Source: Ephemerocybe angulata (Eukaryota; Basidiomycota; Agaricomycetes; Agaricales; Psathyrellaceae). Taken from it: 64,000 bases of DNA. Every line of letters begins with the position of its first letter. Position 1 is the first letter of the stretch. This document shows positions 44,571 through 55,846 of the stretch, in pieces. Where the stretch lies: assembly GCA_013368325.1 (NCBI GenBank), contig JAACJK010000122.1, positions 182,409-246,408 on the forward strand. Direction: 5' to 3'. The position numbers and the translations under genes were made by a program. Below the pieces are notes generated by a model, which made no database searches, was not told the origin of the DNA, and saw only the letters and a list, made by a program, of their open reading frames with translations.

Positions 44571-45691
44571 GATTGTCTGCAGCCCCCTGCAACTCCAGAG
44601 ACCTTTTGTAGGATTGATAACTTTCTGCACGAGGCGCCATCCGATATTAATCAAACGTTGCGTTTTTAGGTCCGACTATCTATCTGCCTTCCTGCTCTAT
44701 GCTCAGGGCTCAAGCTCTACTCTGGGCTTTGGGCTAAACCACGGATTTCCGCCAACGGGAAGCGTATAGCTGGCCTTGTATTCTGGAGGTCCGAACGATA
44801 TATGTGAGTTCTCTGCATGGAATACCCATCATGCATACTCATGGTCTGGCTTTCTTCCTTGTCAGTTCCACCCCCTGTCGTGTGACCGAACGCCGTGGCA
44901 GAAGGTACATATGATTCCATCCGAAAGCGTGCCCGGATGTAATACTTACACGCTTCAGTTTCATTCTGGCGATTCGGCTTGGTTTATGGTGTGGTTCGTG
45001 GCGCGCGCTCTGTTAATCAGCTCGTCCGGCGCCCGCCGTATGCATTGTGACCTGGTGATTATCGTCTTGCTCTTCGTATAACCACTAGCGCCAGCACTGA
45101 CGACCCAACGGACGTGTAAAGGCTGGAAGATCAACCGCTTTGTGCCCTATTAGGATCCAACAAAGCCCGTTGTCTGTTGTTTGGAGCCAAGGCTGAAGGC
45201 GCGATTCCAAAGATACACCAAATAATGCCAATCACAACGAACAAAGCCTGGCTGGTCCACTTTGACATAGCTCCATTGGTGGTCGCATCGCCCAGCCGCA
45301 TTCCCGCGTCATGCCCCTTCTAGAACGTCGCCGTTTCTGTGGATCAACGGAGCCTCATTTGCAAGTCAGAACCCTCGATTTTGAAACGCACAACAACGAA
45401 AGGTTGGCGAACGTAACCTCACATGGCATCTGTACCCCAATCTCGAGGTGCATCATAGCCCGATTGTCGGTCAATGTGGGCCTGAAGGATATACTCGAAG
45501 GATTGTTCTCAGGAATTCTACTCGAGCCTGAACGCAGAACGGCCATTTTGGGTCCAATTGTGTGGAGTTTGGTTGCTGGGTCGGAGATTCGGAATACACG
45601 ATCTCTTCTCATGACCGTTATCGATTCATCGGGAGCACAAAGGCGACAATTCTACGGACTCAAAGGGTGGTATTATCTAGCCGAGCCGCTC
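44571..45691. other. Intergenic region between the two WD40-TM paralogues
   Basis: No gene recognised on either strand; should contain the promoter of the downstream paralogue (minus). Confidence 0.4.
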
Positions 45692-47224
45692 TCAAATGGT
45701 CCTCAGCATTCCTCCAGCCACGGCATAGTAGAGCCCGACGACGGCAGCCCAAAACATCAAGGCACCCATCTACGGAAGAACCTGTCAGCTATCCCCACCG
45801 ATTCGCCAGGCGGCTCTTCACTCACCAAGCAGGTCCACGGATTCTCGCTCATCACGATGACCTCGAGGCAGCAGATATCCGTCAGACCGCCGCTCTGCCT
45901 CAGAACCCAAACAAAACGACCGAATTTCCTGTTGTTATCAGCTTCCAGAACGCGAATTGAGGCTGTATAGGCAGGCAATGAGCTTGAGAAGATCAAGGTG
46001 GTGACGATCTAAATGACATACCGTTCATATCCCCTTCGACCGCATGATAGGAGTGCAGGAAGAGGTTGCGATGATTCTCGATGACCATGACGCGCCCACC
46101 GCCGTGTCCTAAGATGATACACCACGGCTCCAACACAGCAGCGCCATCTGGCCGAGACCATTGCGGGCCCTGCGCATCGTAAATGTGGACGTTGATCCAC
46201 TGCTTCTGCAAGCGTTGCATGAATCCCCCAGCCGTTGGAGATACGACGTCGCTTTGGAGCCTTGTGAAAGGCCCAGTCAGAGGGTGCTGACTGGAGACCC
46301 TCCCAGAGTATCGGTACTCGAGCCGACTCTCGTGTAATTTGAGGAAGCTTTAGTGAATCAGTGCTCTAGCCACGATGAGAAAATAGCACCCCACTCACCA
46401 GGCGTTTCTGCCTGCCTTCACCAGAAGGGTACCATCCTTCAAAAAAATGATGCCCGAGATGGAGTCGAACCCCTCGGGAATTGGAACGTCAGTGGGAACG
46501 ATGGTATGGCGTCGAAGGCACAGCAGTGTGGGGTCTTTCCTCCTCGTAATATCTAAAAGGTAGTCAGCGGACGATCCGGCTGTGGTGGGTGGGAAATTAC
46601 CGAGGTAGGGCGCCAATCCTGAAACGAACAGCCCGCTGTTTGTCGCGACGACAATCTCAGTCCCTCCTCGAGGGTCCACCCCAATGGCAGTGACCCTTCC
46701 GGAGCACTGGTGCTGCGACATCAGGCGAGTCCTCCCCTAAGTTCATCCCTGGATAAGCTGGCGCGATCATGGGGGCACAAAGACTCACAGAGAGGACATC
46801 ATGCAAATAGATGCGGCCGGAATCGTCCCCACAGAACAAAAGGGCATGCTTTTCGTTGACCGAGGGGTACCAATGGATGGCTGTCACCGGCGAGCTGAAG
46901 TCAAGAACCATTCCACCTCCCGACCAAGATTCGTAGGACTTCGTGTTGTAGATCTATCGAACGCCGCCACAGTCAACTCGCAAGATTATGAGGGATCAAA
47001 TAGTTTTAAGCGCTTGCCTTGATATAGGTTGAATTGTAGACGATTGCTGCCCAGTCTCCGAGAGGCGACAAAGCGAACTGGGTGACCTCGACATCCGCTG
47101 GGACCGGTATCCTACGAACCAGAGTTATCTCGACTTCGCTGTTATGTCCTGGGACCATTGGCTGGGTAACAATGTCTTGGCTGGGAACCATAGTGGGAGC
47201 GTTGGCATCAGGGGTAGAAGCCAT
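45692..47224 (-). CDS. WD40-type beta-propeller protein with C-terminal membrane helix (copy 1)
   Basis: Seven exons total 393 codons: 47224-47018, 46953-46789, 46712-46601, 46552-46399, 46347-46022, 45962-45826 and 45769-45692. Blades: VTQFALSPLGDWAAIVYNST, TAIHWYPSVNEKHALLFCGD with GRIYLHDV, CSGRVTAIGVDPRGGTEIVV, EGFDSISGIIFLKDGTLLVK and IENHRNLFLHSYHAVEG. The last exon is a 25-residue C-terminal membrane helix (MGALMFWAAVVGLYYAVAGG). Intron 1 uses a GC donor (AAG/GCAAGC). Intron 6 (GTGAGT...CCGTAG, 52 nt) is needed to reach the helix; unspliced, the protein would end at RRWVP. The ATG lies 158 bases from that of the divergent gene at 47383. Confidence 0.78.
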
Positions 47225-47382
47225 CGTTAGAAATAAGGAGAAACGAAACGGAGGGGGTGAAAGTGGGCCACCACTTATACTGAGAGACGCGGTGATTTCC
47301 GAGCGGGGCACATATTAAACCACGCGACTCGTTGCTTCACATCCGCCGCGAGGCCCATCCCTTCTGTCACAGACGACCGACT
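47225..47382. promoter_or_regulatory. Short shared promoter between divergent genes
   Basis: Only 158 bases separate the start codons of the minus-strand WD40-TM gene and the plus-strand gene at 47383, so both must initiate inside this interval and may be co-regulated. Confidence 0.5.
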
Positions 47383-48988
47383 ATGAAGATATACTCGAAT
47401 CTCGAGGGCCATCCTACCGTCCGTGAGTGCAAGCGAAACTATCTTTTTTAAAGAGGCTCTACTGACGACGTGCCAGATCTGCTCTCCTCATTATTCTTCG
47501 TGGTGCATGAAGATCATAAAAGACGGCTGGCGTCACGTTTTCCAACTTCCCTGGCGAATGTACTCCTCGAGGGTGAATCCAAACTCGATTGATCCAATGA
47601 GATATAGAATACTGACGACGTAGAGCATCAGTCCTACGCATTGTTTATCCCTATCCTTCCCTGCGCCATTGGACTTTGAACCACCAACAAGGAACGATCG
47701 CATGTCTGGTACGTATTTCGTTTGCTGCCCAGGCCGTACCCTCATCCCGAAATATCGCAGGTCCTCCTGGGCGTCATCACGCTTGACCTCAATGATTCCA
47801 CCGTAGATATCTCCCCAAAGGCGATGGCAGTGTGAGTGTGGTTCCTTCCATGTACCTCGCTTCTAACAACCGTCTAGGTTCCAATGGGCGGTGGAGAAGA
47901 CACGCCTTGATATATATCCATACCAGTCATACGCGTATCGCCGGGAGCTGGATATCATGGGCTACATGCTTTTCACGTTCTTCTACAAGGAGAACGACGA
48001 CGACCCGGTAAGCTTAAGTTGGATCGTATTCTCCCTGGGTGGTATTTATTCACTTCGTATTCAGCAGCGCTGGCGCCACATATCATGCGGCGATCTCAAG
48101 TTCGATGAGCTCAGAGCAGCTGCTGTCGTCCAGCTGGAAGCCTCATATTCGAGTCGCGATATCGACACCGCTACCCTTAACCTTGATGACATCGTCGAAC
48201 GTATCCTCCCAGAGGAGCTAGCAGAGGCACACACCGAAACTCGGCGCCTCATCAGAGAAGTGACGGGGCGTCTACACGGCACTTTACCTCAACTATCATT
48301 TCTCGAAGGCGAGGGCGCAGCTGTATTGTCTCGAGCAATGGAAGGTTGGACACGGCTCGAAGCCATTAACTACTTATCGTCCGCAGTGATTAGGAAGTCC
48401 TACATCGGGATGTTCCTAGGGAGGATTCTCAGGGAAAACGAGGGGTCACTGGCCATTTCGACCGCAGCTGGAGTAGCTTTGGAACACATGGTGGATAAGC
48501 TAGAGGAAAATGCTACTCTAATATGGGAGGTTGACAACATCGACATGTGCGCTATCGTCAACATTGCGATCCTCGCTGAGCTGGAGTCGGAGGCGGAAGG
48601 GAACCACGGGGACGATGACTCATTTGTTTCATTGGACGAGGAGGAACGGGATATCGTCGAGGAGATGCTGGCGGAGATGGCGGATGAAGGAGTGGTCGAG
48701 CTTCCGTATAGGTCCCTCGACAGAGCGCGTGCCGTTCGCGTTCTTCGCAGACTTCTACAGGCGGCCAGCAGAGATAATCCTAAACCCTCGGATGGTACTC
48801 GCACCGTCGCACACCCGCCAAACATAACACGGGTCCATCGGAGGACGCTCCACCCTAAGGGGAGTGTTGCAACCTTCACTATACGCCCCGAGACTAGGCC
48901 TCTGCGTGTTCTTTCAACGACGGCGACTTTTTTTACCAGGCTTTTCGAGCGACTTGCCAGCATCGTTTCCGCTGAACAATCCCAGTAA
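47383..48988 (+). CDS. Unknown protein with acidic middle and ATFTxRP C-terminal motif
   Basis: Six exons join in frame: 47383-47422, 47477-47572, 47632-47708, 47761-47831, 47878-48007 and 48065-48988. The N-terminal third is partly hydrophobic (HLLSSLFFVVHED, GTIACLVLLGVITLDL). The middle is helical and acidic (DDSFVSLDEEERDIVEEMLA). The C-terminus reads KGSVATFTIRPETRPLRVLS. This end recurs in the next protein (PIATFTFRPDSATMRVADRA). No known domain recognised. The intron at 48008-48064 could be retained (57 nt, in frame). It is divergent from the WD40-TM gene through a 158-base shared promoter. Confidence 0.65.
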
Positions 48989-49328
48989 TATCGGCGACCT
49001 GTAGATATAAATATTAATTATGCGGGGTCTATCTAAGGAACTCTGTATGTTCGACGGTCCCCTCCCAGCCCAGGTAGCACCAAGGATGCTCTCAGCGTCG
49101 ACGCGCGTCGATGTGACCGGAGATTCGGGACTGGCAATTGCCAGACATCTACGTGACCAATCAAAACGCTCTAACACGAGTCGCAACCGTGCCACATCGA
49201 CACGCGACGTCAATGAAGCAGCAAGGTCGGAAACTTCCTTTCAACTTAAAGGCACACCTCATTTCACCCCTTCATCCATACCAATCTTATCTGTCCACTC
49301 AGTCTTCCTTGCACGTAGTTCGCGACAA

Positions 49329-49856
49329 ATGGGCAGTCAAGCAGAACCAATAACTTTGGGCGGCATTAACGCGCTTGGAAATGCGCCTCCCGCCCCGCCC
49401 GAATCGGAAGCTATGGATATTGACGGCCCCCTCGCGCAAGGATCTTCGACAGCCAGCAGTACTCATGAGAACACGGCAACTGGTGCAGTTCAATCTGTGG
49501 CCCATAACCAACATGCATCTGCGGCGTCTGCGAGCGAGGCAACAAACAATACCCCTGCAGCAGTGCCCCCCGTACCACCTGGACCTTCGGTAATTGTTCT
49601 CGGAAAGCGTGCTCGAGAGGAGGTAGATAGCGGGACGACAGCTGCAATAGCGACCCCGTTACCGGACAGTACTATAACTGGGCGTCGGGCAACTGGTCGC
49701 CGAAGGGCCAGGACACCTGAAGTTCCTATCGCGACTTTCACCTTTCGCCCCGACAGTGCCACCATGCGAGTTGCCGACAGGGCCATACAGTTCATACGAG
49801 GTGTCGCTGGATCATTTACTACCCTTGCCTCCGGAGGCAACCGGAGACGAAAGTGA
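49329..49856 (+). CDS. Low-complexity protein sharing the ATFTxRP C-terminal motif
   Basis: From ATG 49329 (MGSQAEPITLGGINALGNAP) the frame runs 175 codons of alanine, serine, threonine and proline-rich sequence with a basic patch (LGKRAREEVDSG, TGRRATGRRRARTPE). It ends PIATFTFRPDSATMRVADRA...NRRRK. The C-terminal 30 residues align with the end of the upstream gene, suggesting a partial duplication. The frame is also open 5' to 49020, so an earlier start is possible. It might instead be the 5' part of the next gene; no splice pair clearly joins them. Confidence 0.45.
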   Translation: MGSQAEPITLGGINALGNAPPAPPESEAMDIDGPLAQGSSTASSTHENTATGAVQSVAHNQHASAASASEATNNTPAAVPPVPPGPSVIVLGKRAREEVDSGTTAAIATPLPDSTITGRRATGRRRARTPEVPIATFTFRPDSATMRVADRAIQFIRGVAGSFTTLASGGNRRRK

Positions 49857-49859
49857 TGA

Positions 49860-52800
49860 GACCCGCTCTCACAAGAGAACCCGCCGAAATAACCGCCCCC
49901 CAACCGGAACCTTTCCACCCCCGCCTGTAACTAGGGCTGCTAGCCGCGCATCGGTGCTTTCGGGTAACGCAACAGACACAGAGGCAGGTGTTGTACTGGA
50001 AGGGCAGGGAGAGGGGCGAAAGAAGAAGGGGAAGGGAAAGAAGGGAAAGAAGGGAAAGGATGAGTTGGAGAAGGTAATCATACCCCTCAGACCGCGATCC
50101 CGAGCTTCAAATAATCTAACGGCTACTTCTCAGGTGTCCAAGCCGCCAACGCTTCCGACCGTACCTGAAGGAGGTGGAGAGGCTGGGGGTAGCAATGCCA
50201 CGAAGGTACGCCCTTTCTTCACGGGCTCTGTATACTGCTCAGATTCACCGTCCATAGGCTCCTGAAGCTCCTGGCACCCAACAGGCTAACCCAGTACTGG
50301 TCAGTGTCGTTTCTTACTCCATTCAGCTCCGCCACAACCTTTCCGTTACAGGGCACTTCGGCGACCGGCGAAACCAACACAGCTGTCGTGGATACCAGTA
50401 AAGAGACTGCGAAGGTATTAACATCAGCCACGACAATCGATTTTGACCTATAATGCTGCGTTGTAGGAACAGCTGCAAAGCCAACCCGATTCGGGAGGAA
50501 GGACTCCCGTTGATAAAGGAAAAGGAAGGGAAGTGGACGCAGTCACGAAAGAGGTAATATCTGCTCGAGTATTTGTATCAACTACTCCAACACTTACAAC
50601 ACCGCAATGCAGGGGGGATTGGAAGCCCAGGCTAGCCCTGTAGGAAGCAGGCCCGCTGGTGAAGAGGAGGGGAATGATATGGACGAGGTAAATATCACCG
50701 ACCGCGGCTTGACTAGCGCTGACTTCATCATTAACGACCCTTGCGCATCAGGATGAAGCTTCAAGTGAGGACGAAGACTCTGATGAGGGACCGGTGGAAA
50801 CGGTAAGCGGTGTCGATACTTTCCTAATCATGGCCTAATCGCTTTGAAGGTGGTTCAAGATGCGAATAAGCAAGCAGCAGATAAGCCCGAGTACATCAAC
50901 ATCTATGCGCCGAGCAGCATTAAGCAGAAGCAGAGAAGACGCGTTCGCCTTTCGCATCAGAAGAAGGAAGAAAAGGAGAAGGAGGTACGTGCATCCTGGA
51001 TCCCTCGGTGTACCGGTCTCAACCCGTTCAATTCTGTAGAGGATGCGTAAAGGCGCAGTGACTAAGGCGATTGTTATTTCGAAACCGTTAGTGTTTTCCG
51101 CCCCTCAACAATCTTCTGCTGTTGGATCGACCTCTGCGGCTGCCAGCGCGGCTGGCGGATCATCTGCTTCGGCCGTCGGGGAGGGTCGACCAAACCCTCC
51201 TCCAGATCCAAGTGGATCGGGCGCCAGTGCTTCTTCCTCAACCACCAGGTTACCGGTCCCGCAACAATCTTCTGCTGTTGGATCGACCTCTGCGGCTGCC
51301 AGCGCAGCTGGCGGATCATCTGCTTCAGCCGTCGGGGAGGGTCGACCAAACCCTCCTCCAGATCCAAGTGGATCGAGTGCCAGTGCTTCTTCCTCAACCG
51401 CCAGGTTACCGGTCCCAGCAACATCGAATGCAGGTGGTGTTAGCTCGCTCTTGTCGTTTCCGCCGAAGGCTGGATCGGTCCAGGCGTCAGAGGCGAGTAT
51501 TCATTTTTCTCTAATTCAGCACTGCCCATGTTGATCTAATGGTTCACATCTAGTATCAGACCTGGGTTCTCCAAAGCAGCTTGACTATGCTTCGCCAAAC
51601 CATGGAATCGGATGCAACGACACGTAAAATCGAGCAGAAGCAGTTCTTGGAGGCTGTTGATCAGAAGCAAATAGAAGTGGTTCAAGCGGTCGAATCAAAG
51701 CTTGAGGCTATGTACGATACAGTCGAGCGTGCTTTCACCAAGAACGTGAAGCTGAAGGCGAAATCGAAGCCAAAATCGAAATCGAAGGCCTCCCAGAAGA
51801 TAATGGACGACCACCCCCAGCGCGTCTATTTCCGAGTGAGTAGGCTGTTGTATTTGACCGCAGTGAAACGATTCTAACGTATCACAGAGATGTCTTCGGC
51901 GCTACATCGATACGACCCTCTTGAAATTGAAGCGAACGAGACCCTCGCGGAAGGAACAACAGCCCAATGCTGGAGTCCGCTCGAACTTGAGCCGCGAACT
52001 TCTCGCCCTACCGCTTCCAACCGATGAGGCCATACGAAAGTTCGAGAACGGAGAGCAAGATGCAACTGTTCCCCTAGACGACTTTCGGTTCGCCTTCCTG
52101 AGTCCCAGGAGTCACTCGTATAATGTCGAATGTTACTACGTTGCTGCTAACGGCTTCATTCAGATGGTCCGAGCTGGTGGACATTCGACGGATCCAAACA
52201 AGGAGGAATATATTCCAGAGGAGTTTCTTAACGAAGAGGATGTTGTGAGTGCCACGAAGGTTCATGCGAGTCACCTATTCTCGACCTACAAAGAGGCAGC
52301 TGCGGAGAACGGAAGGGAGCTTGAAGAGGCGAGATTAACTCGATCCGCGCGGTCAACTCGGAAGAATAAGGTCATCATAAGTTTTCTTGCATATCGACCC
52401 AGTCTGACCCTTCTACCTTACCCGCAGCTTTATGAACGACGATTGAAGACTGTCGTAGAAGATCCAGAGCTCGAGAGACACGCCCCACTAATGGCCAGGG
52501 TCGGAGTAGCGGGGATGAGCGAGGATGAGACAGACACGGAGGCCCCGGTGGACGCACCAAACTATAATAGAGTCACTCCTGCGTGGAGGAGTGACCTATT
52601 GGAGGCGTTTCTTTGGAATATCGACGCTCGCGATGAAGAGTTCCGCGTCGGTATGACTGGGAGACACGTTAGAACGCAGGGAAACCACCCCCGCAGGCGA
52701 ACCCGCACAGAAAATACCAAGAAGATGCCGCCTCCGGTCGGCCTCCCAATCAATTGCTACTCAGAGACTTGGTACGCTTCGCAGCGTCCTCGCGAGGTAA

Positions 52801-52922
52801 AGGCGATAGCCGCTATCGAAAGACCTTACGACTTCAAGGTGCGTCAAATTACTTTTCTAGGAGATGTTCTGAAAATACTCATTCTTCCTAAGGTGGGATT
52901 CAGCGTCGAACAGACCGAATGA
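49860..52922 (+). CDS. Multi-exon 'GMSxDE'-family agaricomycete protein (5' end uncertain)
   Basis: A row of short exons separated by GTNNGN...CAG introns. The first readable coding is DETRSHKRTRRNNRPPTG and KKKGKGKKGKKGKDELEK. Then come DEASSEDEDSDEGP, EYINIYAPSSIKQKQRRRV, a tandem-repeat exon at 51043-51495, a helical part (RKIEQKQFLEAVDQKQIEVV), then about 51892-52376 (LLALPLPTDEAIRKFENGEQ, FLNEEDVVSATKVHASHLFS). The C-terminal domain (from about 52428) has LYERRLKTVVEDPELERHAP, RVGVAGMSEDETDTE, TPAWRSDLLEAFLWNID and GLPINCYSETWY. This end matches a family I recall as very common in mushroom genomes (L..G.eGMSSDE...WRS.....L...D). Function unknown; a charged, mostly disordered N-terminus suggests nuclear location. 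End may be 52873 or 52922. Confidence 0.6.
51106..51417 (+). repeat. Two tandem 156-bp coding repeats
   Basis: Units 51106-51261 and 51262-51417 are nearly identical and code for QQSSAVGSTSAAASAAGGSS... to RLPVP in frame. They sit inside the repeat exon of the GMSxDE-family gene and point to recent expansion. Confidence 0.85.
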
Positions 52923-53367
52923 TGGAATTCCTAGCACCAAACGTTAGAGTCGGAAGGGGTGACAGAGGTAAGCTTGAATATTCCTTTGGTTCAAACGCGC
53001 GGTGACATTGCTTAGATCTGCCCCTCCCGCTGATTGTGTTCAACTGGTATTCTTTGTAGTGTATTGTCTCATCTCTACGCATTACAGATATTCTATATAC
53101 TGCGACTGCTCAAGGACTTACAACCCTGAGACGTGCGTTTCCATCGTGTTTGGCTGTCAGGGATCGGACACACCTCGACAGATACATGCCTTTTTGGGCG
53201 GTTCGGCTTCCGGTTCAGAACCACGGAAAATCGACCCGCGCTTTCGTTCCACGTTGCGAATGTGAAATTAAATGCCTCATGCTCAAGCTATCCGACTGAC
53301 GGTCTATTTAAAGGCCCTTCCCTCAATGGTGGTTGAACCTTGACCTATAATCGCCCTGCCGCCTAGA
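52923..53367. other. Intergenic region
   Basis: No gene; includes a possible TATA-like CTATTTAAAGG at about 53302-53312, 56 bases upstream of the F-box gene ATG. Confidence 0.45.
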
Positions 53368-55653
53368 ATGGAGCACATTTATGGGACTTTCTCCTCTTTG
53401 CTTCGCGCCTTGTATAGCCTTCCCGATAGATATACCACGCGTACGGTGAGTAACATTGCTGCAAGTCATAATCACCCAGTAACTGACAATGTTCCCTTTC
53501 AGGCAATCGCCGTGAACACTACTTCGGAGCATCCTTTGTTTGAGGAAAACGTAGGTCTTTAGGCGCTTCACAACTACTTTGGATGCTAACATCTGGAATA
53601 GAATCAAGCTCGGCCTTCCAGTTCTGAAGGACCTTCGTCAGTCAGCCGGCTCGTGAAAGAGGAGGATGAACAAGCCTTCAACGCCGATTCGTCCAAGGTA
53701 TTTCCCATCGCACCTTTAATCTCTCTAGCTACTCACGTCTACGTACATAGGAGATCAAGGATGCAACCGCCCGAGCTCTATACGTTCTGGACACCGTAAG
53801 CTTGGGAATGGTAAGTATTCTCAATTTGTTTTCGACCTATTCTTTACTCATCGTCTTTCTAGGATTCCAAAGCCTTAATCAGGGATGAGAAAGCGCCTGC
53901 GTGCCGACCTTTGGATCCTAGTCACCGTCCCGAGCTTCAGTTCATGCCTCCCGAGCTGCTCTCTATGATCTTTCTTATGGCCGTGGACTACAGGTATCGC
54001 AACACCAAGAACTCTTCCCGAATCGAGTCGAGGACAGCTCGCTCTATTAGCCATGTTTCCAGGTACTTTCGTGGGCTCGTTATGGGAACGCCCAGATTCT
54101 GGGCCCAAGCCCTCGATCCGGACACCGACGGTGTAGGCTGGATCATACAGATCCTGAGGAGGTCGAACTACAAACCTATCTCCATCGTATCGTCCATCCA
54201 GCCTGGCCCGCCCTCGCTCAAGGCCGTGGTAGCATGGACGATCATTCGGGAACACCTTGGATCCTGCGAACATCTCTACCTCGAAGTCAGCAACGTCGTC
54301 GATGACCGAGCTGTCCACTCCATCCTATTCCAACCTGCACCCTCTCTCCTCAACGCCACGATTGTTTACGACCCTCTAGGCATGACAATGAGCTGCTGGA
54401 ACTTTACTGAAGGACAAAATCGCGTAGCTCCCCCTTACCAGATGACTTCGCGCCTGTTCGACGCCGACGCGCCGAAGTTGAAGAGCCTCCAGTTCGTTAA
54501 CTGCTCCATCCCCGATCGTCCCCCTCAGGGGGCATTCCCACAGCTTCAGGAGTTCAGTATACACTGTAACTCGGACCACTCCAACGTATTCTGGAAGCCT
54601 CAGTTTCCTCTCCTCCACGCCTTCTTCCTTCAGCAGTCCCAAACTCTGGTGCACCTCAATCTCGATCATGCAGTGTGCGAGCTGTTCATGTCAGGCCAAC
54701 TTCCAGAAATCTCTCGTCTACGATCCATTGACCTTCCACTCCTCGAAACCTTCCGCTACGCTGGAGATGTCGCCGTCTGCCAGCTACTGTTGAAGAACGT
54801 CCTCCACATCCCCCAAACGTGCTCTCGCCATCTTTCCTTATCTTTCCTCACCCCCAAGTTCCTTACAATGATTGGCTCCACCGAGGTGCTCCGGTTTCTC
54901 CTCTCTCAGATCCACGTCGCAGAAGAAGAGCTGTGGGCCGTAGGAGTCCGTCGCCATCGACTCTACATTGGCATTGGGAAGGCTTTCGAGCTCGAGCTCG
55001 ATGTCATCCATCTCGAATTCAACTTCGACCCTTCCCCTCTCGAACTCACCAACCTCGGTCGACGGAATCCTGGCTTCCCACCTTTCCATAGGGTTGATAT
55101 ATTCCTCAACATCGCTCTGACGTCTCTCGCCGAGCGCTTTGGCGCACATCCGACCTCGCTCAGCCTCGATTGCCCGAAGCACTCGTACTCCATGCTGCTA
55201 TTGCGAAGGTTTATCTTGTCCTTGCCCAACCTGCGTCAGATATCCCTCGCGACCGAGGCCACGACTTTGAATCAGTCACTCCTGCGCGTGCTCACTGAAG
55301 AAGATCCCGACAGTAACTTCATGATTCCCCTTCCCCATATCACCACTCTACGCGTTCCATTTTCGATCGTCACAGGCGTCGTCAGGCCATCGGACGGCCA
55401 TAACCATTTCTGCCTCATTCGCTGGCTTCGACGAAGGAAGTCCAATTCTATCCTGTCGAATGTAGATCGAGTGTGCTTCGTCGTCCCGTCGTCGTTCAAG
55501 CAGAACTGGGCGGAGCGTTCGGCTGAGCTTGCGCTCGTGCAGGTGGGGGAGGCCGGGCCCTTGATGAAGGGCGTTGGAGTTGAGATAGACTGGGTCTATG
55601 TTGAAAGCCAGAATCCGTTCACATTCTTCCCTCTTCAACCTTCCGCCTTATGA
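53368..55653 (+). CDS. F-box protein with N-terminal extension
   Basis: Five exons total 759 codons, all phases zero: 53368-53445, 53503-53550, 53602-53697, 53751-53810 and 53863-55653. The extension (MEHIYGTFSSLLRALYSLPD, LVKEEDEQAFNADSS) precedes an F-box: LQFMPPELLSMIFLMAVDYR, then SISHVSRYFRGLVMGTPRFW, the classic VSRxxRxxxxxTPxLW helix. The rest is an LRR-like array (LFDADAPKLKSLQFVNCSIP, LPNLRQISLATEATTLNQSL). It should act as an SCF ubiquitin-ligase substrate receptor; the target is unknown. It is followed on the same strand by the third WD40-TM gene. Confidence 0.85.
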
Positions 55654-55846
55654 TATCACCCACAGTCGTCTCGCATTCGCATATGGGTTTTTATTTTAAA
55701 GATGATATCGGACTTCCTCGAATTTGACGTATACTATCCCATTGTCTGGCTCTTGAGATTGGGTGAAACGGCGGAGTTATTGCTCGCGTATTTTCCATGA
55801 GGCGTCCACGTTTAATCATTTCGGTGAATGCTATAATAGTCCTCGG

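Noticed and set aside
45311..45970. 219-codon plus-strand frame
   Set aside because: Lies antisense to the last exons of the WD40-TM gene at 45692-47224 and has no motif of its own.
46440..46475. tRNA-like string GAGTCGAACCCCTCGG
   Set aside because: It is coding sequence of the WD40-TM gene; no acceptor or anticodon arms around it.
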